Below, piece after piece: positions 54,142 to 64,000 of a stretch of 64,000 nt of DNA. The position numbers were made by a program, and so were the translations under genes. Position 1 is the stretch's first letter, and each line of letters opens with the position of its first letter. A model generated the notes under the pieces. The model worked only from the letters and a program-made list of their open reading frames with translations. It was not told the origin of the DNA and did not search any database. Origin of the DNA: Membranipora membranacea (Eukaryota; Bryozoa; Gymnolaemata; Cheilostomatida; Membraniporidae); assembly GCA_914767715.1 (NCBI GenBank), contig OU612066.1:11599001-11663000 (forward strand), written 5' to 3'.

Positions 54142-57100
54142 TCAATCAAATTTGACCCGGAAGTGCTCACTCAGCATTTTTGGTCGATATTCTTCCTGGT
54201 CCCAGCATTCTTGGGCTTTCTTATTAGCTGCCACAGACCTTGGAATGTCCCCACGCTCAAGATAGATGTGACTTAGGACATTGTACATTCTCCCTCTATA
54301 TCTGGGGGCTTCTGGTTAAGCTTGAAACTGCTCACAAGAGCTTTGTTGGCATAACTCTCACTCTGGTCAAACTTCCCTACGGAGCAACACTTGCAGGCTA
54401 AAAACTGTAGGAGATAGTGCCCAAATTGAGTAACTGCGTGTTCACTAGTATCTGATTCTGTCGTATGTAGTTCTAGACTCCGCTCTGCCCATTTAATTGC
54501 TTGCTTTCTATTTCCTTGTATGGTGTACAGAAATGCCCAGGCAAGGGCAAGGTGTGGAACTTTAGATGAGTCTTGCCCTCGTAAAATTTGTTTCATGAAG
54601 TCCACATCCACTTTGACATTCTTCTTATCCCTGTGCACTGCTCTACCGTGCATGTCATGAGCTTCATGGATTAGGTAAAATATCTTCGGCTCGACAACAC
54701 TACTTTCCTTAATCTTATTAAAATACTCAGTAGCAAAGTCTGATTCCAATTCAGATAATAGGCTCCAGGCTTTGACATCAATCTCAAATCAGCATTCTTT
54801 TGAGAAAAGAGGTAGTGATGGATGTTTACTGATTGACTGAACAATGACTGAGGCCTCTTTAAACATTTTACGGAACTGATAGATTTTGGCAAGAGTTATT
54901 TGTATCCCTATAAGAACTTGATCAAATTTCTGAATCGATAGCAGAGTGTCGGCATACTTTACGGCAGCATCATGATCGAGGTATGATAACGCTACTGACA
55001 TGGCAGATTCGCATCTACTAGCATATGCCTCTATTGGTTTACCTAAATAGATGTTAAGTATCTCCAATATGAGACTATAGTAAATGACATATAGCTTGTT
55101 GGGAAGGATCCCCTTACGGTTTTTAACATGCGGCTCGAGAAGATCTATTTCGTCTTGCTGACTATCGTGATGAATATAACATGACAACCTTATCAACATT
55201 GCTAACAGGTTGGCCTTGCGTAGTGCAGCAGCAAAGTCCTCCTTGATGAATCCATCTATGTGTAGATCATCACTGATAGTTGTAGTCCTTGATCTCTGCA
55301 TTTGTCGCCGTATCTTTAGATTCATAATGATTAGGGATGGAAATCGATACATATGCGATTTTGCTAGGATTTGCATGTTGTCTGGTGTCATCATCGGCTG
55401 GAAGAAGTGGTTGGTCAAGTCCTTGCATAAAGTTTGTTGAGCTGTTTCATTTCTCTTTTGGTTTGGCAAAACAGTATTTTGAAGATCAGTGAATGTTTGT
55501 AAGAGCATCCCTCTCGCCATATTTTTTGTGCTATGGTGATAAATGAGCCCTGTGAAAGTGAGTAGGTCGGAATCATCTCCTGTCATATCTTTGTCTTGAT
55601 CAGGTGGATTCTGAAGAACTGATGAGTAGTATTGTGCCAGCTCTGTGGCAGTGCATATAAACTTGTTTTTGCCATTAGTGGTGCCATTTCCAGTTGGAAT
55701 GTTGCCTGCCTTCTTCTGCAAACCGTCAATCTTGAAACCATTTTTTGCTTTATCGTCAAACCATCCTGATAGCTCTTCAATAGCCATGTACTTCAGTTTG
55801 GTCTCTTGTAAATTTCCTATGAGGAAATATACTGTCAGCGCTAGTGTCTCAAAGTATACTGTGATCGCCTGATCCTTATGCTCAAGCAGAAAGAGAAACT
55901 CGAGATCAGAGTACGGGGTGGATTCTCCTCTGGCCAAGGAGCCAAGTGCTATAGCTTCGAAATGACATGGGGGGACCTCACTCATCAGAGCCACGCTGTC
56001 ACTGATTATTCTCCCTGCCAGATCGATCATACTGTCAGACTGGCGGATGACTACAGGTTCCAGAATATTGACACACTTCTCGATTAGTTCGGTGTTAGGA
56101 GACATTCCTATTAGATACGGGTCAAGCTCAAACAACGATATTTGCTCTGCAACAGGTGTCATGCCTTTCTGTGTCAAGAGCCGTATCTTTTCAAGATGGC
56201 TGACATGCAAATTTCTCAACTTCTGTAAATGATCTAAAGAAATTTCTGTCCCAGTTGTGAACTTGAGGTAACAGTTTTGTACTTTGAAGGCATTCTCTGT
56301 GAACTTCTCCGCTTCAGTGGTATCTCCACATCTAGCTGCACAAGAGTTATATAGTGCATGCTCCTGCAAAAGTATGAAGAATCAATTATATATATCCCTA
56401 GGATGTTGCAACATCGTAACATGTTAGGCTGTGGTTATTTTTCATTGACAACAAGATTTATTACTCTCCAGAGGTTTTGATATAATCACAGAGTAAGGAT
56501 ATACAGAGGGGACACTTCAATGATAGCTATAGTGCCTGCGGTTTTTATCCACTGGGGGAAATATTCAATCTGGATATCTGCAAATTTTTTATAATTATAT
56601 AAGCTACAATGGAGATAATCCACGCAGACATGCCTACCTTTGATGGGTCATAATTCATTCTGTATTTCTCCTAAAGACTGATTTCCACCTTTTTTGAAAT
56701 ATCCAACCTTCAAGCTATTCACCATATTATTGTCATTTTTCGCTAGGATACATAGGCTAAGAGTAATCCAGGTTTTTAAACGAGTTCCATTCATATAGAT
56801 TTACATGTGACAAATGATAGACAGCTGGTCATCCAAATTAGGAAATGTCATTGTACTGACCCAAACCGCTGTGAATGTATTATGAATAAAACTCATTCTA
56901 AAAACCTGGATTACTCTTAGCCTATGTATCCTAGCAAAAAATGACAACAATATGGTGTATAGCTTGTATGTTGGACTATTCAAAAAGGTGGAAATCAGTC
57001 TTTAGGATAAATACAGAATGAATTATGACCCATCAAAGGTAGGCATGTCCGCATGGATTACCTCCATTGTAGCTTATATAATTATCAAAAATTCGCAGTT

Positions 57101-57513
57101 ATCCAGACTGAATATTTCCCCCAGTTGACAAAAACCGCAGGCACTATAGCTATCATTGAAGTGTCCCCTCTGTATATCCTTACTCTGTGATATAATCTTG
57201 TTGGGCAGTTTGTGAACCCAAGTCAATTAGTGAATTACCAACAGCGGGACTTGGGCCTGGGACCCCAACACTTGCCCATTCAATGTTAGGCACATCAACA
57301 ACAGAGCCGTCTCCTGCTTTTTCTCAGTAAAAAAGGATAAACAGACATCATAACTATTGTCCTTACCTTCAGCAATGCAGTCCAGTCACGCCTTGGATTT
57401 TCCCGCCCTAGTTCCTCATAGTGCCTTGCTAAACTAGCTAAATATGGTATCTGTACCTTCAAGTTGTGGCTGCCCTCTTTCTGATAGACTTGTTTGAACT
57501 CTCTCACATCCAT
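54142..57513 (-). pseudogene. Nucleotidyltransferase-TPR paralogue 1, interrupted
   Basis: Exon 1 (57513-57367, 49 codons, MDVREFKQVYQKEGSHNL...) and a long exon 2 (from 56363) join in phase. The protein has a helical N-terminus, then ALGSLARGESTPYSDLEF (about residue 190), the GS...DxE signature of DUF294/GlnD-type nucleotidyltransferases. A long helical region with TPR-like repeats follows (WAFLYTIQGNRKQAIKWAER). An in-frame TGA lies at 54791-54789 with coding sense continuing in the same frame. Near 54300 a missing base in a C-run shifts the frame; the shifted frame still encodes RGRMYNVLSHIYL and ends at 54144-54142. The intron holds a foldback element. Without functional data it could be a pseudogene, or the stop could be an assembly error. 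Family role unknown; nucleotide transfer to a protein or small molecule is inferred. Confidence 0.85.
56486..57190. mobile_element. Foldback/MITE element, copy 2 (705 bp)
   Basis: Same family as 3033-3738, with nearly the same length and arms of about 300 bp. The ends are TCACAGAGTAAGGATATACA and its complement. It is flanked by TATAA on both sides (56481-56485, 57191-57195), a clean 5-bp candidate duplication. It sits in the intron of paralogue 1 and accounts for most of the size difference from the 229-bp intron of paralogue 2. Confidence 0.9.
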
Positions 57514-58504
57514 CACAGCTAAACTAGATAGTTTACAATCTACTGGTGGAAAAGTCTTACACAACAATGCGCACTGTGGGACAAAAGAGAGTGATGTATA
57601 GGATGATTAATGACTGTTACTACCTAGTGACCTGAGAACTTTGTACATTATTCACATACTAATGCGCTAACTGACTGTGTTTTGTTATCAGTGTTTCGTC
57701 ATCATGATAATGTCATTGCAAGTAACGTATTTGGCCGCGTGCCAATTTTCTCATCATGGCCTCTCAACTATTCAGTCAACGCTTAAAGTCCACATAAATC
57801 AAACTGCAGATACTTATTTATAAATATCAGTGCCGGTTAACACGATCAAAAGTTCATCTACTGTTTCTCTGTCCTATCGGCTAAGATCAAAGTGGCACTG
57901 TTAAAAAGCTGATAAGTGCATGTTGCAGTTTATGTCAGCTTTCTGCTCAATTTAAGAGGTGATTGCCTCACACTTCTGGGATGTTTTCTAGTCATTGGTG
58001 TGTAAATAATGGGCCGGTCACCCTCCCTGAGTAACTGTATGTTTGTGTCTATATAACGGGTATTATCTTCACTTGCACAATGAGGGCGTTACTCTGCTCC
58101 CTCAATCTATCTTTCTGATTTAAAAAAACATTCATTTCAGTGTAATTAGTTATGGCTAATACGCTCATATATTTGATTCGGTGACGTCAATTTTGCATGG
58201 CAGTTCAGCGAATTTATCCTTTAATAACTTTCACAATTAATAAATTTTCTCTACTCTATCAACTTTGTAACTCAAATTCATTCTGGTTTTACTGGTATAA
58301 AGCCTACAAAGTGATAACAATTCCTGGGTTAGTTTCATATCGTTTATTAACTTGTGTGTGCTTTTGAGTATCTTATTTCCATATTTATCCCTTTTAAACT
58401 ACATGAAAATTGACTTATTTTGACATATTACCGGTTTTGTGACCCTATGAACTTTTTTTTTTCATATTTCACACTAGGTCTTATTTGACCGCCATATTTA
58501 ACTG
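57514..58504. other. Part of the divergent intergenic region
   Basis: Lies between the two divergent nucleotidyltransferase genes (start codons 57513 and 60488). I see no coding exon and no conserved promoter motif by eye. Confidence 0.45.
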
Positions 58505-58704
58505 GCCCCCTTAAGCGCATGTGGCTTGTGTGGGGTAGTTACCCTGTACCCTTGCCGACTACTCTTTTGTCAAAGAGGGAGAGAGCGATGTTTAAACTGC
58601 GTGCAAGCACACAGTAGACCTCCAATAATTACGGTGCCGGGAATTGAACCTCGATCTCAAGATCACAAGTCCTTACCCTTAACTGTCAGACTACTCCTGA
58701 CAGT
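58505..58704 (-). mobile_element. tRNA-derived SINE, copy 1
   Basis: On the minus strand: GTTAAGGGTAAGGACTTGTG (A-box region), GATC, then AGGTTCAATTCCCGGC (B box) and a body with GGAGGTCTACTGTGTG and CTCTCTCCCTC. It shares these blocks with copy 2 at 59740-60006. Confidence 0.72.
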
Positions 58705-59739
58705 TGCACAATAAATGTTATACAAACCACACCTATGAAAAAATTTGCTTTTAAATGGAAAATATTTGGTGTTGTATAACATATCACCTATCATACTGTC
58801 TAGTGAAACAGACGGGGATGGAGGGCGGGTTGAACAGTGGATGAACCTTCGTTTGAGTTACCCCAAACTTATACTTAAATCAGCTGTACCTGCAGATTTT
58901 CTTATTTTTGTGCACTTTATGCACTGACTAAATGTTTGCAAAGTTATGATAAAAAAATTGGTATGCAGATCAAATATGTTTTTGGCAATGATACTCGATT
59001 GATTGATCGTTTAGCTATCACCAACATCATATGTTGCGAAACATGATGACGAATCACTGATCACAAAACACAGAGCATTTGTCTGGGAACAGTGTACAAG
59101 GTACAAGGTTCAATAAGTGGTAGCTCTCATTGTTCCTTTTATACATCACTCTCATTTGTCTGCGCAGCGCACAGTATTGAGCTAGATGTTTCCACTTTTA
59201 TACACTAGTTTATCTGTGATCGATGTGAGTGAATTCAAACAAGTCTATTAGAAAGAGGCCCGCAGCAACTTGAAGGGTTTAAAACAGGCAGCAAATAATT
59301 AGTAGCAGATTTAGTTATCTAAAACATTTTCAGCTCTATAGAAGATGAAGGTCGAGCTTTGTCCTCATAGAAGTTATCAATGGTCATTATAAAAGATATT
59401 TCTGCATCAAAGATCTTTAAATTTTATAACTTTGAGACCGTTTTGTCACGCCTTTGGGAGAAGACACTGAGCAATCAATCCCTTGCTTTCAGTGAATGAC
59501 CCATAATGCAATTCATCTTCAAATTCAAGCAAGATTACAGCAAAAAGGGCAGTCACAAAAATGTTTTGACAACCTGGTTTTCTTCTTCGCCCGCAAACTT
59601 ATTTCAGAGCCACCATGTGCTCCGTGATGACACTAGTGATCAACTGCGAATGTCGAATGCAAGCCTGTTCATCATCTTTGAAGCGGAGAGAGTTATCCTC
59701 TGTTGGGCACAGGTACTGGGACCCATAGTACTCATGCCG

Positions 59740-60006
59740 CACCCTATACCAATACCCGCCGGAAACCCGGCTACTCTATATATCGAAGAGGCAGAGAGGG
59801 TTTTTTTACTGTGTGTGGGGTGTGCAAACATACAGCGGACCTCCGGTATTTTTAGTCCCGTTCCGCAAGGACCTGGCTAGGATGAATGGCGTGCCAGTAC
59901 CAAATCACAAATGACTGCCGGCGCCGGGAATTGAACCTGGACCTCAAAGATCACAAGTGCGTACCCTTAACCATCCCCACACCCTTAACCACTCCCGACA
60001 CCCAAG
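59740..60006 (-). mobile_element. tRNA-derived SINE, copy 2
   Basis: On the minus strand: GTCGGGAGTGGTTAAGGG, a near-repeat of the same A-box segment, then GCACTTGTGATC, CCAGGTTCAATTCCCGGC (B box) and a body with GGAGGTCCGCTGTATG and CCTCTCTGCCTC. The 124-codon plus ORF that runs into it is not a gene. Confidence 0.75.
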
Positions 60007-60487
60007 CCTATTGCATCAGTAAACCAACACAATTGTTCTTCAACCAAGGCAGACTACTAAATGAACAGTATATCATTTAATTGATTATTTCATGCAATTT
60101 TTGGCAGCTTCAGACGGTGAGATAATTTTCAAGGTATAGGAGTTATCTCCCCTATAAGTAACACTATTGCCCAGATAAGCTTAGAAAATTTTTCCTAGGT
60201 GAATCTTACCATAATACCAAATTATTATGTGTATTACGGCAATTACGCTAAGTCCAAAACCTGACAAAGATAACTCATTAGTAAAAAATGCATTGTTCTG
60301 TGTATAGGTATTTATTATGCTCATGAATAATTTATCAATGATCACAATGCAAAGAAAAGACAAATATTTTGTTATGGCTACATCAAGGTTGACTCCTTGG
60401 TTACCCCAATGTACAATATTGTTACCCCTTGACTTCCTCGTACTTTCACTGCTTTGAAACTGATTTGTGTTGGTGGATACTCTAGCA
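60007..60487. other. Upstream flank of paralogue 2
   Basis: No exon recognised. Candidate promoter of the plus-strand gene, but no motif stands out. Confidence 0.4.
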
Positions 60488-63051
60488 ATGGATGTAAGTG
60501 ATTTTAGAAAAGTTTATGAAGAGGAGGGTAGTCACAATTTGAAGGTACAGATACCCTTTTTGGAAAACTTAGCAAAGCACTATGAGGAACTTGGAGGTGA
60601 AAATCCGAGACGGGACTGGACTGCAGTGCTCAAGGTGAGGGAAACAGGCTATAAGACAGTTAAAGCTTGTGATTATCGTAGCCGACTACAGGATTGTAAA
60701 TATTGACCCATGTAGACTGGAGGCCCTGCTGTGCTCTTAGTGTGAAAGTTGATCACAATTCAACAATTTATTAAAATACTTTATGTTTAAGATATCTGAT
60801 AATGGTGATGATTTATGATGTCACAATCCAGTTGATTAAACTGTGTGAATTCTCTGATTACAGGCACATGCTCTATATAATTCATGTGCTGCTCGGTGTA
60901 CGGATAGAGACGAAATGAAGAGTTTCACGGAGAAAGCCTTTGAAGTACAGAACTATTACCTCAAGTTCACACAAGGGAAAGTAAGCTCCGTAGAGCACCT
61001 TCACAAGTTGAGAGAATCTCATGTCAGCCAACTTGAAGAGATAAGGCTCTCGACACAGAAAGGCATGACACCTGTTGCAGAGCAAATATCATTATTTGAA
61101 TTTGACCCACATCTGATAGGAATGTCTCCAAACACAGAACTAATTGAGAAGTGTGTCAACATTCTGGAACCCGTAGTCACCCAACAGTCCGACATGATGA
61201 TCGATCTGTCGAGGAATATAATCAGAGATAGTGTGGCGCTGATGAGAGAACCTCCACCCTGCGAGTTTGAGGCTGTTGCTCTTGGCTCGATGTCTAAAGG
61301 TAAATCTACCCCGTACTCTGATCTCGAGTTTCTCTTTCTTCTTGAGCATAAAGATGAGTCGATCACCAAATACTTTGAGACACTAGCGCTGACAGTCTAT
61401 TTTCATATAGGGAACTTACAAGAGACTAAACTGAAGTACATGGCTATTAAAGAGCTGTCAGGTTGGTTTACAGATGGAGCCAAGAATGGTTTTAAGATCG
61501 ATGGACTACAGAAGAAAGCTGGCAATATTCCAACTGGAAATGGAAGCACCAATGTCAAAAACAAGTTTATCTGCACAGTCCAAGGTCTGGCAGAATACTA
61601 CAAATCTGTATTTCAGAATCCGCCTAATCAAGACAAGGATATTACGGGAGATGACTCAGACCTACTCACATTCACAAGGCTCATTTACCACCATAGCACA
61701 AAACGGGCGACAGGAGGGATGCTCCTGGAAGCTTTCACTGATCTTCTTAGCAGCATTGCACCAAACAAAAAACGAAAAGAGGCAGCTCAACAAACATTAG
61801 ATAAAGATCTAGCGAACCACTTCTTCCAGCCGATGACATCTGACACTATGCAAATCCTAGCAAAATCAAATATTTATCGATTTCCGTCCCTCATCATCAT
61901 GAATCTGAAGATAAAGCGACGTATTCAGATATTAACTGCTACCAATACGAGTGATGATCTCCATGTACATGGATTTGTTGACAAGGATTTTTCTGCAACT
62001 CTAAAGAAAGCAAATATGTTTGCAATGTTCATTAGGTTATCATGCTATCTTCATCATAATAGCCAACAGGAAGATATTGATCTACTCGACCCCAGGGTTA
62101 GAAAGGATGGTGGTGTCTTACCCAAAAAGTTATATATAGTCTACTACAGCCATGTATTAGAGATACTTAGCTTTCTATTAGACCAACCAATAGACGCGAT
62201 TGCCAGCAGATGTGAATCGGTTATATCAGTGGCATTTTGTTACTGTAATCCTGATGAAGCCATCAAGTACGCCGACTTTCTGATGTTGATGAAGAAGTTT
62301 GATAGAGTTATGATACCTACAAAGATGGCTCTTCTCACAATATATAAGTTACGCCGATCGTATGAGGAAGCCATGTCCATTATTATATCAGCTGCCAAAG
62401 ATGAACTGGAGCATTTCGATGTTGCATATGTTTTTCAATTGAGGGTCAAAATGTGGTGTGTACTCTCGGAAATGCAGGAAAAGGGAGTAGCAGATGAAAT
62501 GTTTGAATCAACAATTAAGCGAAGTAGTGAGGTAGAACAGCAAATATTCTTCTTAATTAAAGAAGCTCATGATATGCAAAGTCTGATTGTGAAAAGAGAT
62601 AAGAAGAAAGTGGTCATCGATACAGATTTTATGGAACAAATATTACGCAGGCGTAGTTCATTTGACAGTGAGGCATCTACCTACGCCTGGGCACATCTAC
62701 GTGAAATGCAAGGACAGCACAAAGAGTCTGTAAAGTGGGCAGAGAAATGTCTAAAGTTGTATGAGAAAAAGACAGATATGAATGAGGATTCAGTCTCAAA
62801 AAATAGGCATTATATATTGCAATTTTTAGCATGCCAATGTTACGATATACGCCAGTTCATCAAGAGTGAAGAGTACGCCAAGAAAAGTCTTGTTATCGGC
62901 TTCAAGCTTGACGAGCGCCCACCCAGGTATCAGGGAAGAATGTACAACGTCTTACACTTCATCTATCTCGGTTTGGGGAGACATAGTAAAAGCCAAGACG
63001 GCTTACAAGAAAGCTGAAGAATGTTGGGATAAGGAGGCATATCGGGACTAA
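60488..63051 (+). CDS. Nucleotidyltransferase-TPR paralogue 2
   Basis: Exon 1 (60488-60634, 49 codons, MDVSDFRKVYEEEGSHNL) joins exon 2 (from 60864) in phase, as in paralogue 1. Exon 2 is open to a TGA at 63015-63017 (766 aa in all). The nucleotidyltransferase signature is ALGSMSKGKSTPYSDLEF at about residues 188-205, resembling bacterial GlnD (G-RGE--PYSD-D) and PF03445/DUF294, with DxE as the metal pair. A helical middle follows, then a C-terminal TPR-like region (about 500-760: STYAWAHLREMQGQHKESVKWAEK, HYILQFLACQCYDIRQF in part). After about 62965 the reading changes: the next frame encodes GDIVKAK and KKAEECWDKEAYRD, ending at 63051, and matches the C-terminus of paralogue 1. One extra base in GGTTTGGGG is therefore likely. 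Whether that is real or a sequencing error is open. Cellular role unknown. Confidence 0.87.
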
Positions 63052-63861
63052 CATTAGACAAGATAGACATGACGAGTAATAATTACATACATTACAGTAT
63101 ATCGCTTCTCCTAACAGTTGGAGGACTTTATGTTAGCTAGTAAATAATTTTGGCTAGTTCATGGAAGTGTATATAAAGTATAGTGAGTGTTAGCCTGTCT
63201 TAACAAGCTTTGTTCGGAACAAAGCTTGTTAAGACAGACCAAGTGAGTGTCTGCAAGTGCCTTAATGTTAGCAGCTTTAATGTTAGCTATTTCAAGCAAT
63301 TGTAAACTGGCAAACTTTTCCTTCTGACAACATTATGTGGTCATATAGCTAATTTTGTTATTGTGAGAATGATTTGTATTAAATTTATTTACTGCTTACT
63401 GCTATGCCAGCTGTGGTATTCATATTTATTCATTTAAATATTATGGTTTTGCAACTTCGTTGGAACAATTAAAAAATTAGCCTTGATACACTGATTATCC
63501 TTGTAATGTTCCAATCAAAATGTTTTCCGAAATGTCAACATCAAAGGTGCCTGCGTAGGCCTGAAGGTTTAGAACTTTAGAACGATGTGGACTGCGTTGC
63601 CTAAGGTTAGAAAATCCCAAGCTGTGTTTTGCGGGAGGGGGGGGGAAACTTTTTGGAAACAATTACAATAAAAGACCATGTAACAATTGTCTTTATATTG
63701 AAAAAATGTTCAATTTCAATGAGACCAGACATAAACCACTCCCAATTTGAATGGACATTACCTAAGTGTGGCATCACACTAGAGTGTGGTTTGGGTCACA
63801 GATACTAAATACATCTGAAACTTGCTTACAATTGAGATAAAACATATAGTAGCTTTCATAC
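63052..63861. other. Non-coding flank
   Basis: Contains the 43-bp palindrome, GTTAGCTAG-type words (63130-63300) and a G-run at about 63640. No exon seen. Confidence 0.5.
63195..63237. repeat. 43-bp near-perfect palindrome
   Basis: CTGTCTTAACAAGCTTTGTT plus C, one spacer base G, then the exact complement. 21-bp arms with no mismatch. No transposon ends are visible around it. Confidence 0.95.
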
Positions 63862-64000
63862 CACTGCACAACACACAGGTCCTCAGCTGTAAAGCCATGA
63901 GTCAAGCACTGTTTCGAGGCCTTCTCTAGAACAACCTCAACATGGTCGGCCCCAGCAGCATGAAGCCATCCCTGTGTGTTGATGTGTTGATGTGTCGATG
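63862..64000 (-). CDS. Partial exon of unknown protein at the right edge
   Basis: On the minus strand a frame open from the window edge encodes NTQGWLHAAGADHVEVVLEK and then THGFTAEDLCVVQ, ending at a GT donor (63861-63860). The start and other exons are outside or not found. A broken copy of the same sequence is at 51031-51135 on the other strand. I do not recognise the family with confidence; the pattern THGFTAEDLCVV is reminiscent of helicase C-terminal motifs but this is weak. Confidence 0.45.

Noticed and set aside
54789-54791. Selenocysteine TGA in paralogue 1
   Set aside because: The aligned residue in paralogue 2 is not Cys, and there is a separate frameshift downstream; a nonsense mutation or error is simpler.
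59506-59880. 124-codon plus ORF as a gene
   Set aside because: Its second half reads through a SINE copy in antisense and the first half has no domain.

Overview
This is a 64 kb stretch of an animal (metazoan) nuclear genome. It is AT-rich, its genes have spliced exons with GT-AG introns, and it carries caveolin, an arylsulfatase B-type sulfatase, a C-type lectin remnant, Harbinger DNA transposons, an endonuclease/reverse-transcriptase LINE and tRNA-derived SINEs. The gene content and repeat load suggest a marine invertebrate; I cannot name a phylum from the sequence alone. There is no bacterial-style operon, CRISPR array or rRNA gene.

Layout. 1-6.6 kb: mostly non-coding, with an AAAGG microsatellite, a 0.7 kb foldback element and a decayed C-type lectin gene (+). 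6.6-16.5 kb: one 9.9 kb Harbinger transposon with terminal inverted repeats, a broken transposase (+) and a broken Myb-like partner gene (-). 17.75-27.9 kb: an intact 13-exon sulfatase gene (-) whose exons join in frame to 555 codons plus stop. 28-33 kb: intergenic, with a 19-bp minisatellite carrying a 125-bp higher-order repeat and an inverted pair of tRNA-like SINEs. 33.0-45.4 kb: a second, different Harbinger (transposase 3' half on +, Myb-like gene on -). Between its two genes lies a nested LINE: a full-length LINE-B (+) inserted into ORF1 of a full-length LINE-A (-), which itself inserted into one arm of a palindromic spacer. 46-48.5 kb: minisatellite and a MITE candidate. 48.56-49.94 kb: a complete three-exon caveolin gene (+). 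50-54 kb: repeats and a 926-bp foldback. 54.1-63.05 kb: two divergently arranged paralogues coding for a GlnD/DUF294-type nucleotidyltransferase domain followed by a TPR-like helical region. The minus copy has a stop and a frameshift; the plus copy is nearly intact. At the right edge a partial minus-strand exon enters the window, and a decayed copy of it lies at 51.0 kb.

How it fits together. The cellular genes here (sulfatase: lysosomal/secreted glycosaminoglycan desulfation; caveolin: membrane caveolae; nucleotidyltransferase-TPR: unknown, possibly signalling or immune) have no obvious shared pathway. The main story is transposon layering: nested LINEs, two Harbinger lineages, two foldback families and several SINE copies. 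The best candidates for something under-described are the nucleotidyltransferase-TPR pair and the palindrome-templated mutation that destroyed the reverse-transcriptase motif of LINE-A.
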